From JAUSNA01 sp964568885 (GTDB lineage: Bacteria; Patescibacteriota; Microgenomatia; Levybacterales; GWA1-39-11), in NCBI GenBank assembly GCA_964568885.1, contig CAZMSF010000039.1, forward strand, positions 1 through 8,780: 8,780 bases of DNA. The letters run 5' to 3'. A model generated the notes under the pieces. That model had not been told where the DNA came from. It ran no database searches and saw nothing but the letters and a program-made list of their open reading frames with translations. Positions within the stretch are counted from its first letter, which is position 1. Every line of letters starts with the position of its first letter. Made by a program: the position numbers and the translations under genes. Positions 1-5,600 of the stretch are shown here, in pieces.

Positions 1-2997
1 AAAGAAACCGGTCAAGCGGTTGAGGTCTTATTGTACGCGGTGACAAAAGGAGAGATTGCGATGGGGCAGGGTAGTTTTACCGTTGAGCGGAAAGTGGAAA
101 AGTTAACAACGACGGTACAATTTGATAAAAACCGCTATAAACCGGGCGAAAACGTAAAAGTGAAGATCACCACAAAAGATAAGTCCGGAAAAGGAGTATC
201 GGCTGATAACTCGCTCTCGATAATTGATGCCGCTCTTTTACAGCTTGGCAAACTAAGAACTGGGATTGCGGAGCATTTCAATACGATAGATACGTATATA
301 GCAATAAGTCATTATGATTCGCTCACCGGTATATATGCCGACGGACCCGGAGGGGGCGGTGGGTGTTTTCTTGAGGGAACACAAATTCTGATGGGGGACG
401 GGACGACGAAGAAGATTGAGGACGTAAGAAAGGGAGACAGTATTCTTACAAGAAAATCCGACACATCGAAGGAAATGGTGAAAAATACCGTTGATATGAC
501 TTTTGCCCATACCGTCACCGAATATCTTCTCATCAACAACAGAGTGAAGGTAACTCCTGTTCACCGGTTATTCCTCAACGGAAAATGGGCTGAAGCATCG
601 AGTGCAAAAATAGGAGATACGCTTCTTGATGCGTCAGGTTATTCTGTGGAAATCACCTCAATAATAAAACACATTGGTAATTTCAGGGTTTATAACTTGA
701 CTACAAATCCTTCTCATACGTTCTTTGCGGATGGGATATATGTTCATAACGAAAAGGGTCTTGATGCCCGGCAGAATTTTGTCGACACATTATATTGGAA
801 CCCTCATATAAGAACTGACGGAAATGGGGAGGCAACTGTCAGTTTTAAGCTTGCCGATAATGTGACGACTTTTACAGCTCAAGCATTCTCCAATACGAAA
901 GATTCTCTTTTTGGAGAAGGAGCTGCGAGTATCGTGAGTTATAAAGACCTAACCATCATCCCGTCACTTGCCGCTTTCTACTATGAACATGACAAGCCTG
1001 TTATTTCTATGGTGACTCAGAATTCCACAGGAAATGATATGGATTTGACGATTGTGAGCGGAATAAAGGAACTGTCCGGTGAGAACAAGCAGGACATTCA
1101 TGTAAAAGGAAATGATTTAGAGGTGGTGCAGGTTCCCTTTGATCTAGAGAATCTGAAAAAAAATGCGACTTTTATAGTGGAGGCTCGAGATAGAGGCGGA
1201 AAAGTTGTTGATAGTGTTCTTGTAAAAAAGCCGGTATTGCCGCAAGGGAATATTATTGCTTCTTGGGAGTCTTTTGAGAATTCGTATGACCACGTATTTC
1301 AACCCGAATTCCCGACGCTTGATGCAAACCGAATGGCAATTTCAGTTGTGCCCGATGCTGCAGCTGCATTCTTCCAGCCGTACCATTATTTTTCAGCATC
1401 TCTTTCTAATAATTCAGGCAAGGAGCTGTATGCTTACGCATATATTCTCGCCCGAACAAGAGATGGTTTCATTGACCCTTCGTCATATGGGTATGCAAAA
1501 GACAAGAATGATTTCAGACAGACAATACAGACCTTGATAGATGCAAGAGGCGATATGGTGTGGAACCAGCCTCCCAACGGATACGGAAAAGATTCATTTG
1601 AGGCGTCAAATCTGTGGGTCGCCATGGGATTTGAGCAGGCAGCGAAATATCACATGATTGACGAGATAACAAATGCACTTACAATGGCCAACGAGACCAA
1701 AGAATTCTTTAAGGGGAATCGTGAACCACAGAAGCCGTCCTTTCCCCCATTCGATAAAAGCCAGTTTCCTCAAGGATTTCCGCCACCCGGTCCTATTGAG
1801 CCGCAATCACCGACACCTACAATGTATCCGACACCTTTTGAGTCGTTAACTCCGACGCCTTCAACGACGTCTTCCGGCATTATCGTCCCACCGCCTTTTC
1901 AGCCCACGGTGACTCCGCCTCCTTACTCCCAGCCGGTTCCTTTTCCTAATTCATGGTTTTACACAGATGATGAAAAATTGGCGCGTTCTTTAGTGTATGG
2001 TGATTCGTATCATAATGACGGTAGCGGTTTTGAGGAAACACCGGAGGGTATAGCCGCTCAAATCCTTACTGGAAACAGTAAAGATGTTCAAAAGCTCATT
2101 AATGGTGCCGTTCCAACAGCTTCCGATAGGTACATTTGGGACGGGTATTCCGTAGATTCTCCCGGTATGCCTGTTTTGGCTTTGGTTGAAAAAGGAAGTC
2201 TTGAGGAGGCAAAAAAGGCAATAAGAGGCATTTCGTTTACAGGCAATAGGACTGACCCCCTTGTTCTCTATGCGGCCTTGAGATATGCAGAAAAGAGCAA
2301 CATAAAGGTCGCCAAAGTTGTTTATAAAGTCATTGTTAATGGAGAAAAAGTATTCGAGTTCCCGGAGAAAAACAATGTATCCGGTAACGGGTATCCTACG
2401 TTCTCACAAGTATTTTCAACAAGAAACAGTAAAGACGGAAAACTACACCTCGAATTTAAGTCTGAAGGAGATATGCCTATATATGGAACGGTTAGTGAAT
2501 TCCTATATGGTTCATCAGAAAGTACAAGAAAGAAAGGGAATTACAAGAATATCGACCTTCATCTTGCAAGAAGTTACAGAGACAATGAGACCGGTCAGAG
2601 TGTCGGTGCAATTGAGACAGGGAAAACCGGCGTCGTTGTTTTAAGTGCCGATGCAACCCGTCTTATGAGAGGGAACCAGGCGACCGGAGCGTATTCTTTC
2701 CTGGCTGAGGATGCTTTGTCTCCCAATGTCATGTATCTGGAGCAGTATGATGAGTATTATAACCCTCAATTTCAGAGTGTTTTAAAGAAGCTATTTCCCT
2801 CAAGTGGGTATCAAGATTCATATAGTTTGCCTGAAAATTACTCCGATCAGGCGGTTTTCTATAGCGGCAGCGGAAACATCGGTAATAAGGGGAACATCTT
2901 ACCCTATGTCGTCTTTAACGCTTCGGATGGAACCTATTTCAGGCCAAAGACGAGTATTATTTACCCTGTTCTCGGAATTATAACCGATGAAAAGTAG
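1..2997 (+). CDS. Alpha-2-macroglobulin-like protein with Hint (intein-like) insertion, 5'-partial
   Basis: The frame is open from the first base and ends at TAG 2995-2997, so the N-terminus lies outside the window; 998 residues are visible and full bacterial A2Ms are usually about 1600-1900. Numbering from base 1, residues 30-105 resemble the MG5/MG6 part of A2Ms (YKPGENVKVKITTKD, then SLSIIDAALLQL). A poly-Gly run follows, then a Hint domain (122-250), then the A2M domain (ARQNFVDTLYWNPHIRTDGN, later SFKLADNVTTFTAQA). A helical TED-like domain starts near residue 440 and is broken by a Pro/Thr-rich stretch (574-650). The C-terminal portion resembles the last MG domain. The usual thioester motif (C-x-E-Q) is not seen where expected: PYHYFSASLSNN stands in place of a PYGCxEQ-type sequence. 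Bacterial A2Ms act at the cell surface or in the periplasm, trapping or blocking proteases; a non-thioester, bait-modified role here is inference. The family call is firm, the function less so. Confidence 0.85.
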   Translation, partial: KETGQAVEVLLYAVTKGEIAMGQGSFTVERKVEKLTTTVQFDKNRYKPGENVKVKITTKDKSGKGVSADNSLSIIDAALLQLGKLRTGIAEHFNTIDTYIAISHYDSLTGIYADGPGGGGGCFLEGTQILMGDGTTKKIEDVRKGDSILTRKSDTSKEMVKNTVDMTFAHTVTEYLLINNRVKVTPVHRLFLNGKWAEASSAKIGDTLLDASGYSVEITSIIKHIGNFRVYNLTTNPSHTFFADGIYVHNEKGLDARQNFVDTLYWNPHIRTDGNGEATVSFKLADNVTTFTAQAFSNTKDSLFGEGAASIVSYKDLTIIPSLAAFYYEHDKPVISMVTQNSTGNDMDLTIVSGIKELSGENKQDIHVKGNDLEVVQVPFDLENLKKNATFIVEARDRGGKVVDSVLVKKPVLPQGNIIASWESFENSYDHVFQPEFPTLDANRMAISVVPDAAAAFFQPYHYFSASLSNNSGKELYAYAYILARTRDGFIDPSSYGYAKDKNDFRQTIQTLIDARGDMVWNQPPNGYGKDSFEASNLWVAMGFEQAAKYHMIDEITNALTMANETKEFFKGNREPQKPSFPPFDKSQFPQGFPPPGPIEPQSPTPTMYPTPFESLTPTPSTTSSGIIVPPPFQPTVTPPPYSQPVPFPNSWFYTDDEKLARSLVYGDSYHNDGSGFEETPEGIAAQILTGNSKDVQKLINGAVPTASDRYIWDGYSVDSPGMPVLALVEKGSLEEAKKAIRGISFTGNRTDPLVLYAALRYAEKSNIKVAKVVYKVIVNGEKVFEFPEKNNVSGNGYPTFSQVFSTRNSKDGKLHLEFKSEGDMPIYGTVSEFLYGSSESTRKKGNYKNIDLHLARSYRDNETGQSVGAIETGKTGVVVLSADATRLMRGNQATGAYSFLAEDALSPNVMYLEQYDEYYNPQFQSVLKKLFPSSGYQDSYSLPENYSDQAVFYSGSGNIGNKGNILPYVVFNASDGTYFRPKTSIIYPVLGIITDEK
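364..750 (+). other. Hint / bacterial intein-like (BIL) domain inside the A2M bait region
   Basis: These 129 codons form a mini-Hint domain. It begins with Cys1 (364-366) in CFLEGTQILMGDGTTKKIED, the typical splicing block A. Block B is VTPVHRLFLNGKWAEA, with the T-x-x-H motif (Thr 553, His 562). Block F is RVYNLTTNPSHTFFADGIYV. It ends in His-Asn (745-750). The residue after Asn is Glu (751) rather than Cys, Ser or Thr, so this is not a canonical intein and is closer to A-type BIL domains, which can cleave at either end and splice inefficiently. There is no room for a homing endonuclease. It is flanked by GGGGG and EKGLDARQNF, and without it the A2M sequence reads continuously. Splicing or cleavage activity is inferred from the residues, not shown. 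Confidence 0.85.
1720..1950 (+). other. Pro/Thr-rich low-complexity insert in the A2M-like protein
   Basis: About 77 residues (574-650 from base 1) contain 26 prolines, with PTPT, PTP and PPP runs and few charged residues after the first third. They interrupt the helical TED-like domain: the preceding sequence (MIDEITNALTMANETKEFF) and the following one (TDDEKLARSLVYGDS, later TPEGIAAQIL) both look helical. It is probably an extended, flexible linker or exposed loop of the kind found in surface proteins. Confidence 0.7.
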
Positions 2998-3000
2998 GAG

Positions 3001-3029
3001 TTTTCAAAGTCGTATTTTACCTGTATAAT
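3001..3029 (+). promoter_or_regulatory. Promoter of the 39-aa basic protein gene, leaderless type
   Basis: A consensus -10 box TATAAT (3024-3029) lies 17 nt after a weaker -35 TTTTCA (3001-3006, 4 of 6 matches). Only 7 nt separate the -10 box from ATG 3037, so the predicted transcription start falls on or next to the start codon. There is no room for an SD. Confidence 0.65.
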
Positions 3030-3036
3030 ACGTCAT

Positions 3037-3156
3037 ATGGCAAAAAGACCAACGGGAGTAGGAAAGCGGGGACGCGTCCACTCACCAAAGACAAAAAAAA
3101 GACTTGCGGCAAAACGCGAAATGCTCGCAGCGCTTGCAAAAAAAAGAAAAAAATAA
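3037..3156 (+). CDS. Small basic protein, 39 aa, unknown function
   Basis: This ATG-to-TAA ORF of 39 residues starts MAKRPTGVGKRGRVHS and ends LAKKRKK. About 18 of the 39 residues are Lys, Arg or His, with no acidic residue except one Glu, so it is expected to bind nucleic acid; a ribosome- or RNA-associated role is plausible, but it does not look like L34, L36 or THX to me. It follows the A2M stop by 39 nt but has its own consensus TATAAT box just before the ATG, which supports it as a real gene. The A-rich 3' end of the ORF is also one arm of an A/T inverted repeat. It was found by reading the sequence and is short, so coding status is likely rather than certain. Confidence 0.6.
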   Translation: MAKRPTGVGKRGRVHSPKTKKRLAAKREMLAALAKKRKK

Positions 3157-3174
3157 TCCACTCTTTTTTTCTTT
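3143..3174 (+). terminator. A/T inverted repeat at the end of the 39-aa gene, possible weak terminator
   Basis: AAAGAAAAAAA (3143-3153) and TTTTTTTCTTT (3164-3174) are perfect 11-base complements with a 10-nt loop that includes the stop codon. Only one pair is G-C, so the stem is weak, though a U-rich 3' side could still pause or release polymerase. It may simply reflect Lys codons facing a chance T-tract. Confidence 0.35.
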
Positions 3175-3207
3175 ATATTTCCTTACCTATTTCTCACGAC
3201 GGCAGAC

Positions 3208-3213
3208 TATATT
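3208..3213 (+). promoter_or_regulatory. -10 box for the gene starting at GTG 3220
   Basis: TATATT (5 of 6 matches to TATAAT) ends 6 nt before GTG 3220. No SD is visible and the -35 region is weak. The spacing predicts a leaderless mRNA and supports the GTG start. Confidence 0.5.
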
Positions 3214-3219
3214 GAGAGT

Positions 3220-3558
3220 GTGGGAAGCCGATTTGAAGTCTGCAATATTGTAGAAGAAAAATGGGTTTTAATGGCAGAAACACCACCCGGATCGGTTGGA
3301 ACATTCGTTCAAAATCTTCCTTCGGGAGAAAGGCAGGCCTATCACTTCGTTTGTCGAGATGACAATAGCGCGACCGATGTATATAAGAACCCGAATGGGA
3401 ATACTGTTGACATGAATGTTTCAGGGCTTTTTGTTAAAGAAGATGTGGAAAGGTATGAGAAGATTGTCGAATTGAGAAGTGACGAGGCGTATTTGGTCTC
3501 CCTCCATCCCGACAATGTACCTGCCAGAATGGTTGTGCGTATTTCGCATTTTGAGTAA
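3220..3558 (+). CDS. Unrecognised ~110-aa paralog family, member 1
   Basis: This 112-residue soluble protein starts at GTG (MGSRFEV) and ends at TAA. I do not recognise the family. It shares a fixed motif set with the genes at 4928 and 5268: S-R-[FVI]-E at residues 3-6, then W-x7-P-G, 16 residues, then Y-x3-C-x2-D-[DN]-S-x-T (here Y41, C45, D48, N49, S50, T52), and near the C-terminus a hydrophobic-[RQ]-[IV]-[ST]-H pattern (VRISH). No signal peptide or membrane segment is seen. It sits between the 39-aa basic protein and the VIT transporter and has its own -10 box. The conserved spacing with diverged sequence suggests one small beta-rich fold; that is inference. Confidence 0.7.
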   Translation: MGSRFEVCNIVEEKWVLMAETPPGSVGTFVQNLPSGERQAYHFVCRDDNSATDVYKNPNGNTVDMNVSGLFVKEDVERYEKIVELRSDEAYLVSLHPDNVPARMVVRISHFE

Positions 3559-3581
3559 GTGTGTTTTGCATCATACACACT
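3558..3581 (+). repeat. 7-bp inverted repeat before the VIT gene
   Basis: AGTGTGT (3558-3564) and ACACACT (3575-3581) are perfect complements around a 10-nt loop, starting at the stop codon of the preceding gene. No U-run follows, so it is not an obvious terminator. It could be an operator or 5' mRNA hairpin for the transporter gene, or chance. Confidence 0.3.
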
Positions 3582-3589
3582 ACGCATGG

Positions 3590-3606
3590 AAAGGAGTATC
3601 ATAATG
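3590..3606 (+). promoter_or_regulatory. Strong SD and ATG out of frame with the VIT gene
   Basis: AAAGGAGT (3590-3597) lies 7 nt before ATG 3604, an excellent ribosome binding site. That ATG opens a 17-codon frame (MSTTLYVYRNAKRICYK, stop 3655-3657), not the VIT frame. The first VIT-frame ATG (3620) is 23 nt from the GGAG core and has no SD of its own. Either a short upstream ORF overlaps the transporter start, or one base is extra between 3604 and 3620. Confidence 0.6.
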
Positions 3607-3619
3607 AGTACTACTCTCT

Positions 3620-3910
3620 ATGTCTATCGCAACGCAAAACGCATTTGCTACAAGTGAGCCTCACACGCAAAGCACCGTCGCAAAATTGAATTGGCTGAGA
3701 GCTTCCGTGCTGGGTGCCAATGACGGCATCGTTTCGATAGCCGGGCTGGTGTTGGGGGTTGCCGGGGCGACAAGCTCTTCAACGGTAATTTTAACAGCGG
3801 GAGTAGCAGGAATTATAGCAGGTGCGATTTCTATGGCTGCCGGTGAATACGTTTCCGTGAGTTCTTCCCGAGACACCGAGCATGCGCTACTTAAAAAAAG
3901 AGCGCGATGA
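3620..3910 (+). CDS. VIT/CCC1 family Fe2+/Mn2+ transporter, N-terminal part (frameshifted)
   Basis: Ninety-six residues carry the start of a VIT family transporter: an N-terminal tail, then NWLRASVLGANDGIVSIAG (residues 24-42), with the conserved Asp35 of the first membrane helix, and a second helix with GAISMAAGEYVSVSSSRD (residues 68-85), where the Met and Glu of the metal path are kept. VIT proteins export Fe2+ or Mn2+ from the cytosol, protecting against metal overload. After HALLKK the frame runs into RAR and stops at 3908-3910, just after an A7 run. The rest of the protein continues in the +1 frame (3882-4346). Read across the junction, the product would be 241 residues with five membrane helices, the usual family size. 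The start at 3620 is uncertain because the good SD belongs to 3604. Confidence 0.75.
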   Translation: MSIATQNAFATSEPHTQSTVAKLNWLRASVLGANDGIVSIAGLVLGVAGATSSSTVILTAGVAGIIAGAISMAAGEYVSVSSSRDTEHALLKKRAR

Positions 3911-4346
3911 ATTGAAAAACTTCCCCGATGCCGAGCTTTTGGAACTCGTTTCATTATATGAAAGAAAGGGGCTGAGTAAGAAAACTGCAACAGCAGTTGC
4001 CGAGGAACTCACAAAAAAAGATGCATTTGCAGCCCATGCCGATATAGAGCTTGGCATAGACCCCGATAACCTTACAAACCCCTGGCATGCAGCATTTGCA
4101 TCGGCAGCGGCTTTTCTTGCAGGAGCATTCATACCGCTTGTTGCGATTATTATTCCTCCCCCTGAGATGAAAGTCCCTTTTGCTTTTGCTGCTGTTGTGG
4201 TGGCACTTGCCGCAACTGGATTTGTCAGTGCAAAAATTGGCGGCGCCAATACTCTCAAGGCTATGACACGCGTGGTTTTGGGAGGAGTACTTGCAATGAT
4301 AGTTACCTATTCTATCGGAAGACTTTTCCACATCAGTGGAGTGTAG
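3882..4346 (+). CDS. VIT/CCC1 family Fe2+/Mn2+ transporter, C-terminal part (frameshifted)
   Basis: This frame carries the missing two thirds of the transporter. It begins with the cytosolic metal-binding helices (KKERDELKNFPDAELLELVS, then YERKGLSKKTATAVAEEL), rich in Glu as in VIT1, and continues with three membrane segments: residues about 69-92 (AAFASAAAFLAGAFIPLVAI), 98-118 and 128-149. It stops at TAG 4344-4346. ATG 3882 is not a natural start: it has no SD and lies before the junction by chance. Real coding probably enters this frame at the A7 run 3893-3899, where six A would join ...HALLKK to ERDEL... exactly as in intact family members. It may be a pseudogene, a recoded gene or a homopolymer sequencing error. 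Coding quality stays good on both sides, which argues against an old pseudogene. Confidence 0.75.
   Translation: MRYLKKERDELKNFPDAELLELVSLYERKGLSKKTATAVAEELTKKDAFAAHADIELGIDPDNLTNPWHAAFASAAAFLAGAFIPLVAIIIPPPEMKVPFAFAAVVVALAATGFVSAKIGGANTLKAMTRVVLGGVLAMIVTYSIGRLFHISGV
3893..3899 (+). other. A7 frameshift site in the VIT transporter gene
   Basis: Seven A follow CTT here. Six would keep the transporter in one frame. The change needed is a one-base skip (or loss of one A by transcript slippage). A standard -1 slippery heptamer would not give the right frame. Confidence 0.7.
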
Positions 4347-4408
4347 CTTTTCGAATTCTTACCTTGTCCATTTTCCCATCTTACTCATACGATTTACATT
4401 AAGAACTG

Positions 4409-4419
4409 AAAGGAGGTGA
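4409..4419 (+). promoter_or_regulatory. Near-perfect Shine-Dalgarno of the 40-aa gene
   Basis: AAAGGAGGTGA matches the complement of the 16S rRNA 3' end almost along its full length, and GGAGG ends 8 nt before ATG 4425. It stands out in a region where most starts have no SD. It fixes the start of the small ORF and predicts high translation. Confidence 0.8.
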
Positions 4420-4424
4420 GTTGT

Positions 4425-4547
4425 ATGCCTGATAAAAACTTTGCAGAAAATATGCTGGAATCGATAGGAATTGGTGATGATGACAAAAAGCCAATGAAGA
4501 AGCGTGGGCGAAAAGGAGGAAGGTCAAGCAGTCGGAGAAAAAAGTAG
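4425..4547 (+). CDS. Small protein, 40 aa, acidic head and basic tail, unknown function
   Basis: ATG to TAG, 40 residues. The first half (MPDKNFAENMLESIGIGDDD) is acidic and could form a short amphipathic helix; the second half is strongly basic (RGRKGGRSSSRRKK). The tail suggests RNA or nucleic-acid binding; I recognise no family. The near-perfect SD at the right distance is the main evidence that it is a real, well-translated gene. It lies 78 nt after the VIT gene and 21 nt before the YtxH-like gene, which has its own -10 box inside the gap. The dispersed basic tail resembles that of the 39-aa protein at 3037, but the two sequences do not align. Confidence 0.7.
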   Translation: MPDKNFAENMLESIGIGDDDKKPMKKRGRKGGRSSSRRKK

Positions 4548-4556
4548 AGATGGGTG

Positions 4557-4562
4557 TATAAT
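4557..4562 (+). promoter_or_regulatory. -10 box for the YtxH-like gene
   Basis: A consensus TATAAT ends 6 nt before GTG 4569. It shares the nonamer TGTATAATA with the promoter at 3022-3030. No SD or clear -35 is present. The spacing predicts a leaderless mRNA and selects GTG 4569 over the in-frame GTG 4554, which lies upstream of the box. Confidence 0.6.
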
Positions 4563-4568
4563 AACCCT

Positions 4569-4868
4569 GTGAAGAAAAACAAAAAATCACTCGGTGAAGC
4601 AGTTGCAGTTGGCTCAGCTCTTGCGGGTGCTGCATTGGGAGCTGCCGCCGTTCTCCTTTCCGACAAAAAAAATCAAGAAAAAATAAAAAAGACTATTGAT
4701 GAATTCTCGCGTGATGCCTCAAAGCTTGGAAAAACGGTAAAGAAAAAAGTTGAAGAATTTAAAAAAACAACAAAGAACGAAAGAAAAGCTGTCAAAAAAA
4801 TAAAGGTTGTCAAAAAGACGGCGCCAAAATCCTCGGGCAAAATTTATACTCCTCTTGATAAGAAATAA
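4569..4868 (+). CDS. YtxH-like membrane-anchored Lys-rich protein
   Basis: This 99-residue protein starts at GTG. Residues 1-8 are basic, 9-30 form one Ala/Gly-rich membrane segment (GEAVAVGSALAGAALGAAAV), and 31-99 are highly charged, with Lys in helical, coiled-coil-like spacing (KIKKTIDEFSRDASKLGKTV, later KKVEEFKKTTKNERKAVKK). This layout is that of YtxH-like proteins: a glycine-rich helix that anchors a charged cytoplasmic tail, sometimes linked to stress or envelope functions. The start was chosen because the TATAAT box lies just before this GTG. Classification is by architecture, not by a diagnostic motif. Confidence 0.65.
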   Translation: MKKNKKSLGEAVAVGSALAGAALGAAAVLLSDKKNQEKIKKTIDEFSRDASKLGKTVKKKVEEFKKTTKNERKAVKKIKVVKKTAPKSSGKIYTPLDKK

Positions 4869-4910
4869 ACGCTTCAGTTAAAAAACACGCTCGCAAAGTA
4901 TATTTTCCGG

Positions 4911-4919
4911 TGCTACAAT
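4911..4919 (+). promoter_or_regulatory. Extended -10 promoter of the 4928 gene
   Basis: TGC-TACAAT is an extended -10 element (TGn plus 5 of 6 of TATAAT). A poor -35 (TCGCAA, 4891-4896) is 17 nt upstream. The box ends 8 nt before ATG 4928, so the mRNA should be leaderless or nearly so. The in-frame GTG 4910 lies upstream of the predicted transcription start and is rejected. Confidence 0.65.
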
Positions 4920-4927
4920 ATCACCCA

Positions 4928-5266
4928 ATGGTATCACGTGTCGAATTTTTAGGAGAAGACGGCTGGGAGCACGGGTTTGATATTGTCCCCGGGGAAGATG
5001 CTGCAATCCTGGACCAAGGGATTAAAGGGGACGAGGAATTATATCTTATTAAATGTGAGAGCGACAATTCGCGTACGTGGGTGTACCGGCTGATAGAAGG
5101 GCAGTACCGGTGGGTCACACCGGCGAAATTTGAGGTTTGTGAAGTTGTAGAGCCCTCAGCGATGCTGCAATGCGATAGCACACCGTATGAATCTACTATT
5201 TTTGAAGAGGAAGGTAAACATAGGCGTGCTATACAGATAACTCATCTAGCAGGCCCTACTTTTTGA
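4928..5266 (+). CDS. Unrecognised ~110-aa paralog family, member 2
   Basis: This 112-residue soluble protein begins MVSRVEFLGEDGWEHGF. It has the family motifs at the same spacing as the other two copies: SRVE (3-6), W13-x7-PG (21-22), Y39-x3-C43-x2-D46-N-S-R-T50, and near the end AIQITH. Cys43 is common to all three copies; the other cysteines are not. There is no signal peptide. It is followed after one base by member 3, so the two are surely co-transcribed. The start is set by the extended -10 box 8 nt upstream and by the shared MVSR with member 3. Function unknown. Confidence 0.75.
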   Translation: MVSRVEFLGEDGWEHGFDIVPGEDAAILDQGIKGDEELYLIKCESDNSRTWVYRLIEGQYRWVTPAKFEVCEVVEPSAMLQCDSTPYESTIFEEEGKHRRAIQITHLAGPTF

Positions 5267-5267
5267 T

Positions 5268-5597
5268 ATGGTATCACGAATAGAAAGCGATAGCGGGTGT
5301 CTTAACTGGCATTTGGAGCAGACCGTCATGCCGGGACGGGAAGTTTGGTTTGTTGACAGAAACCAGGACGGTCCATGCGAAGTCTATTCGGTTTTGTGTC
5401 AAGCTGACGATTCTTTTACACGAGTATCTCAGGTTGAGGATGAGAATTTTTTGGATGGGTTGGGCAGAAGTGATGATGCGCACTACACAACCCTTGCGGT
5501 TCTTAAAACGGGAGACTCGTCATTTATCACTGAAAGCTATTCACCTGCAATAGACAAGAGGGTGAAAGTGAGAGTTACCCACGATTCCACCTCTTAG
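5268..5597 (+). CDS. Unrecognised ~110-aa paralog family, member 3
   Basis: This 109-residue protein begins MVSRIESDSGCLNWHLEQ. Family motifs: SRIE (3-6), W14-x7-PG (22-23), Y40-x3-C44-x2-D47-D-S-F-T51, and VKVRVTH near the end. Its ATG lies one base after the TGA of member 2, with no SD, so translation probably depends on coupling (termination-reinitiation). It is followed by the metK promoter. The tandem position suggests duplication, but the sequences have diverged strongly outside the motifs, so the duplication is old or the copies are specialised. Function unknown. Confidence 0.75.
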   Translation: MVSRIESDSGCLNWHLEQTVMPGREVWFVDRNQDGPCEVYSVLCQADDSFTRVSQVEDENFLDGLGRSDDAHYTTLAVLKTGDSSFITESYSPAIDKRVKVRVTHDSTS

Positions 5598-5600
5598 GTC

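Noticed and set aside
253..564. Minus-strand frames across the Hint domain (also 312-539)
   Set aside because: They lie within a strongly recognisable coding frame on the + strand and show no independent start signals.
364..750. A canonical protein-splicing intein with a homing endonuclease
   Set aside because: At 129 residues there is no endonuclease, and the residue after the final Asn is Glu rather than Cys, Ser or Thr.
3661..3990. Long minus-strand frames across the VIT gene (also 3887-4258 and 3954-4331)
   Set aside because: They are shadows of Ala-rich codons in the transporter; their products have no sensible family features.
4910..4927. Upstream GTG start for paralog 2 (adding MLQYHP)
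   Set aside because: The added codons overlap the extended -10 box, and the ATG at 4928 gives the MVSR start shared with paralog 3.
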